Shown here: positions 6,971-7,742 of the stretch, piece after piece
Layout: each line of letters opens with the position of its first letter
How positions within the stretch are numbered: position 1 is the first letter of the stretch
Assembly (NCBI GenBank): GCA_003647605.1
Contig: QMND01000027.1
Span: 1-7,742 of the forward strand
Origin: Candidatus Shapirobacteria bacterium
GTDB taxonomy: Bacteria; Patescibacteriota; Microgenomatia; UBA12405
DNA: 7,742 nt
Direction of reading: 5' to 3'
Program-made: the position numbers and the translations under genes
Notes under the pieces: model-generated
Database searches by the model: none
Seen by the model: the letters and a program-made list of their open reading frames with translations, nothing else
Told to the model about the DNA's origin: nothing

Positions 6971-7417
6971 TTAACCTCTTTCCTGTCTTTTTAGTTCTTT
7001 CTTTATACAACGCAACATTCCGTGCAAGCCCTTATATGCTTTTCTCTTTAAGATATGTCCTACAAACCTTTCCAGATTGGGAATGCCCCAGTTAAAGTTA
7101 GCGCTGAGAGTGATTTTTGTCCCTCCGGAGGTTGCTTCCACTTTCCATTCTCCCACACAAGATTCATAATCACTCTCCAACATTCTAAAACTAATTCTTT
7201 TCTCTTTCTCATCAATAATATCTTCCTCTACCCAACGCAAAGGGGCTCCATCCACCTCTGCTTCCCATTCGGTAATCATCTTATCTCCTTCGCGTTTAAC
7301 AACCTTTGATTTCTTAATATCTCGCATAAACTCCGAAAACCTGTCCATATTCTTAAGCAGATTATATACTTCATCCACAGATTGAGAAACAATAATAGAG
7401 GTGCTCACAAAAGGCAT
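6971..7417 (-). CDS. SRPBCC/START-like (polyketide cyclase or RatA/Coq10-type) protein
   Basis: This 148-residue protein has the helix-grip fold pattern of SRPBCC proteins: a first strand with STSIIVSQSVDEVYNLLKN (5-23), MDRFSEFMRDIKKSKVV, a run of alternating beta strands including WEAEVDGAPLRWVEEDI and ISFRMLESD, then a long C-terminal helix from about residue 112 to 145. Members bind hydrophobic ligands such as lipids, polyketides or quinones in a deep cavity, or interact with ribosomes (RatA); nothing here fixes the ligand. It lacks a signal peptide and should be cytoplasmic. No Shine-Dalgarno site precedes ATG 7417 (only an AT-rich tract), and a strong terminator ends about 16 nt upstream. 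A 37-codon frame stops 3 nt before its ATG. Translation and transcription may therefore depend on terminator read-through or on an undetected promoter. Confidence 0.88.
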   Translation of the reverse strand: MPFVSTSIIVSQSVDEVYNLLKNMDRFSEFMRDIKKSKVVKREGDKMITEWEAEVDGAPLRWVEEDIIDEKEKRISFRMLESDYESCVGEWKVEATSGGTKITLSANFNWGIPNLERFVGHILKRKAYKGLHGMLRCIKKELKRQERG

Positions 7418-7433
7418 TTTTTATAAAGAGTGC

Positions 7434-7477
7434 TTAAAATAAAAAAACCCAAAAAGAGAACTCTCTCTTTTTGGGTT
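7434..7477 (-). terminator. Strong intrinsic terminator between leader and SRPBCC gene
   Basis: A perfect 14-bp stem pairs AACCCAAAAAGAGA (7446-7459) with TCTCTTTTTGGGTT (7464-7477) across a 4-nt loop. On the minus strand it is followed by TTTTT-A-TTTT (7445-7436). The + strand side has no T-run, so it is oriented to stop minus-strand transcription coming from the promoter at 7580-7608 or from mnmA. It ends about 16 nt before the SRPBCC ATG. Confidence 0.88.
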
Positions 7478-7573
7478 GCTAATTATCTCCTGCTTACTAA
7501 TGCGCTTGAGTAAAATCCAATTTTTAAAGACCATTATTAGATTCTCGCTTCTCTGGCCTTTCTCTGCCTTGAT
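7436..7573 (-). ncRNA. Candidate ~140-nt small RNA or attenuator leader
   Basis: A near-consensus promoter (7580-7608) predicts a transcript from about 7573 that ends at the terminator near 7436. Two upstream hairpins can form: AAAGGCC with GGUCUUU (7555-7561 with 7526-7532, one G-U) and UUACU with AGUAA (7509-7513 with 7494-7498). UUGGAUU (7514-7520) can pair imperfectly (6 of 7) with AACCCAA at the terminator's 5' arm (on the RNA, 7471-7477), a possible weak antiterminator. I see no match to the TPP, SAM, c-di-GMP, fluoride, preQ1 or guanidine riboswitch cores or to tmRNA, 6S or SRP RNA. It may be a free-standing small RNA, or an attenuation leader for the SRPBCC gene. Confidence 0.4.
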
Positions 7574-7579
7574 TTTCTA

Positions 7580-7608
7580 ATTTTAGCAAATCTCCTCTAT
7601 CAAGTCAA
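7580..7608 (-). promoter_or_regulatory. Sigma-70 promoter for the leader/small RNA unit
   Basis: The minus strand has TTGACT (7603-7608, 5 of 6), a 17-nt spacer and TAAAAT (7580-7585, 5 of 6). Predicted start is near 7573. The palindrome at 7615-7647 ends 6 nt upstream of the -35 box, close enough for a bound protein to affect polymerase. Confidence 0.75.
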
Positions 7609-7614
7609 GTTAAC

Positions 7615-7647
7615 AACCTATTTCCACCCCAGGGGTGGAAATAGGTT
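7615..7647. repeat. Palindromic repeat element, copy 2 (16-bp arms)
   Basis: A perfect inverted repeat with arms AACCTATTTCCACCCC (7615-7630) and GGGGTGGAAATAGGTT (7632-7647) around a single A (7631). The inner 23 bases are identical to copy 1 at 1794-1816, in the same orientation; the outer 5 bp of each arm are extra here. It lies 7 nt past the mnmA stop and directly upstream of a promoter. As an RNA it could fold to a 15-bp stem, but no U-run follows it on either strand. Confidence 0.88.
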
Positions 7648-7654
7648 CCTTAGT

Positions 7655-7742
7655 TTAGTTCGAACTCAAAATTTTGCCTCCTCCTAACACAATATCTCCA
7701 TCATAGAAAACTATCGCTTGCCCGGGAGTAATGGCAAATTGA
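7655..7742 (-). CDS. mnmA: MnmA tRNA-specific 2-thiouridylase, C-terminal end only
   Basis: The minus-strand frame entering the window at 7741 encodes 28 residues to a TAA at 7655-7657. It contains AITPGQAIVFYDGDIVLGGG, which matches the conserved C-terminal beta-barrel end of MnmA/TrmU. MnmA uses ATP and a persulphide relay to make 2-thiouridine at wobble position 34 of tRNA-Lys, -Glu and -Gln in the cytoplasm. The catalytic P-loop and cysteines lie beyond the right edge. The following palindrome sits where a terminator would be expected. Confidence 0.9.
   Translation of the reverse strand, partial: QFAITPGQAIVFYDGDIVLGGGKILSSN

Noticed and set aside
7421..7534. 37-codon frame as a true small protein gene
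   Set aside because: Weak ribosome-binding site, runs through a terminator hairpin, and no recognisable sequence; kept only as a possible leader peptide in a finding.

Overview
The window is about 7.7 kb of bacterial DNA of low to moderate GC. Every gene I can support reads on the minus strand, so gene order runs from high to low coordinates. Sigma-70-type promoters, Shine-Dalgarno (SD) sites, intrinsic terminators and tightly overlapping genes mark it as bacterial. Gene content (cold shock protein, family 4 uracil-DNA glycosylase, HD-GYP protein, AcuC-like deacetylase, non-cyanobacterial acyl-ACP-reductase-like protein) fits an uncultured or anaerobic bacterial lineage such as Omnitrophota, but I cannot fix the phylum from the sequence alone.

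Layout, in transcription order. (1) 7742-7655: the last 28 codons of mnmA. (2) 7647-7434: a perfect 16-bp palindrome, a strong promoter, about 95 nt of possible structured leader, and a strong intrinsic terminator. (3) 7417-6971: an SRPBCC/START-like protein that has no visible Shine-Dalgarno site. (4) 6970-6763: an AT-rich intergenic region with a 15-bp inverted repeat. (5) 6762-1836: a four-gene operon of a COG5322/acyl-ACP-reductase-like oxidoreductase, a membrane-anchored 7TM-GAF-HD-GYP protein, a family 4 UDG and an AcuC-type deacetylase. The first two junctions overlap by 4 and 4 nt and the last gap is 48 nt. (6) A second copy of the palindrome core (1794-1816), then a single-gene cold shock unit with its own consensus promoter and terminator. 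(7) 1377-682: an Nth/MagIII-like DNA glycosylase with altered active-site and iron-sulphur positions. (8) A promoter and then an RNase Z-like metallo-beta-lactamase protein that runs off the left edge.

Themes are nucleic-acid maintenance (two DNA glycosylases, an RNase Z-like hydrolase, a tRNA thiolase, a cold shock RNA chaperone) and signalling or lipid chemistry (HD-GYP, acyl reductase-like enzyme, SRPBCC protein, deacetylase). The most unusual parts are non-coding: the identical palindrome core at two promoter-proximal gene boundaries, and the promoter-leader-terminator unit just ahead of the SRPBCC gene. I do not see a CRISPR array, transposase, phage gene, rRNA or tRNA.
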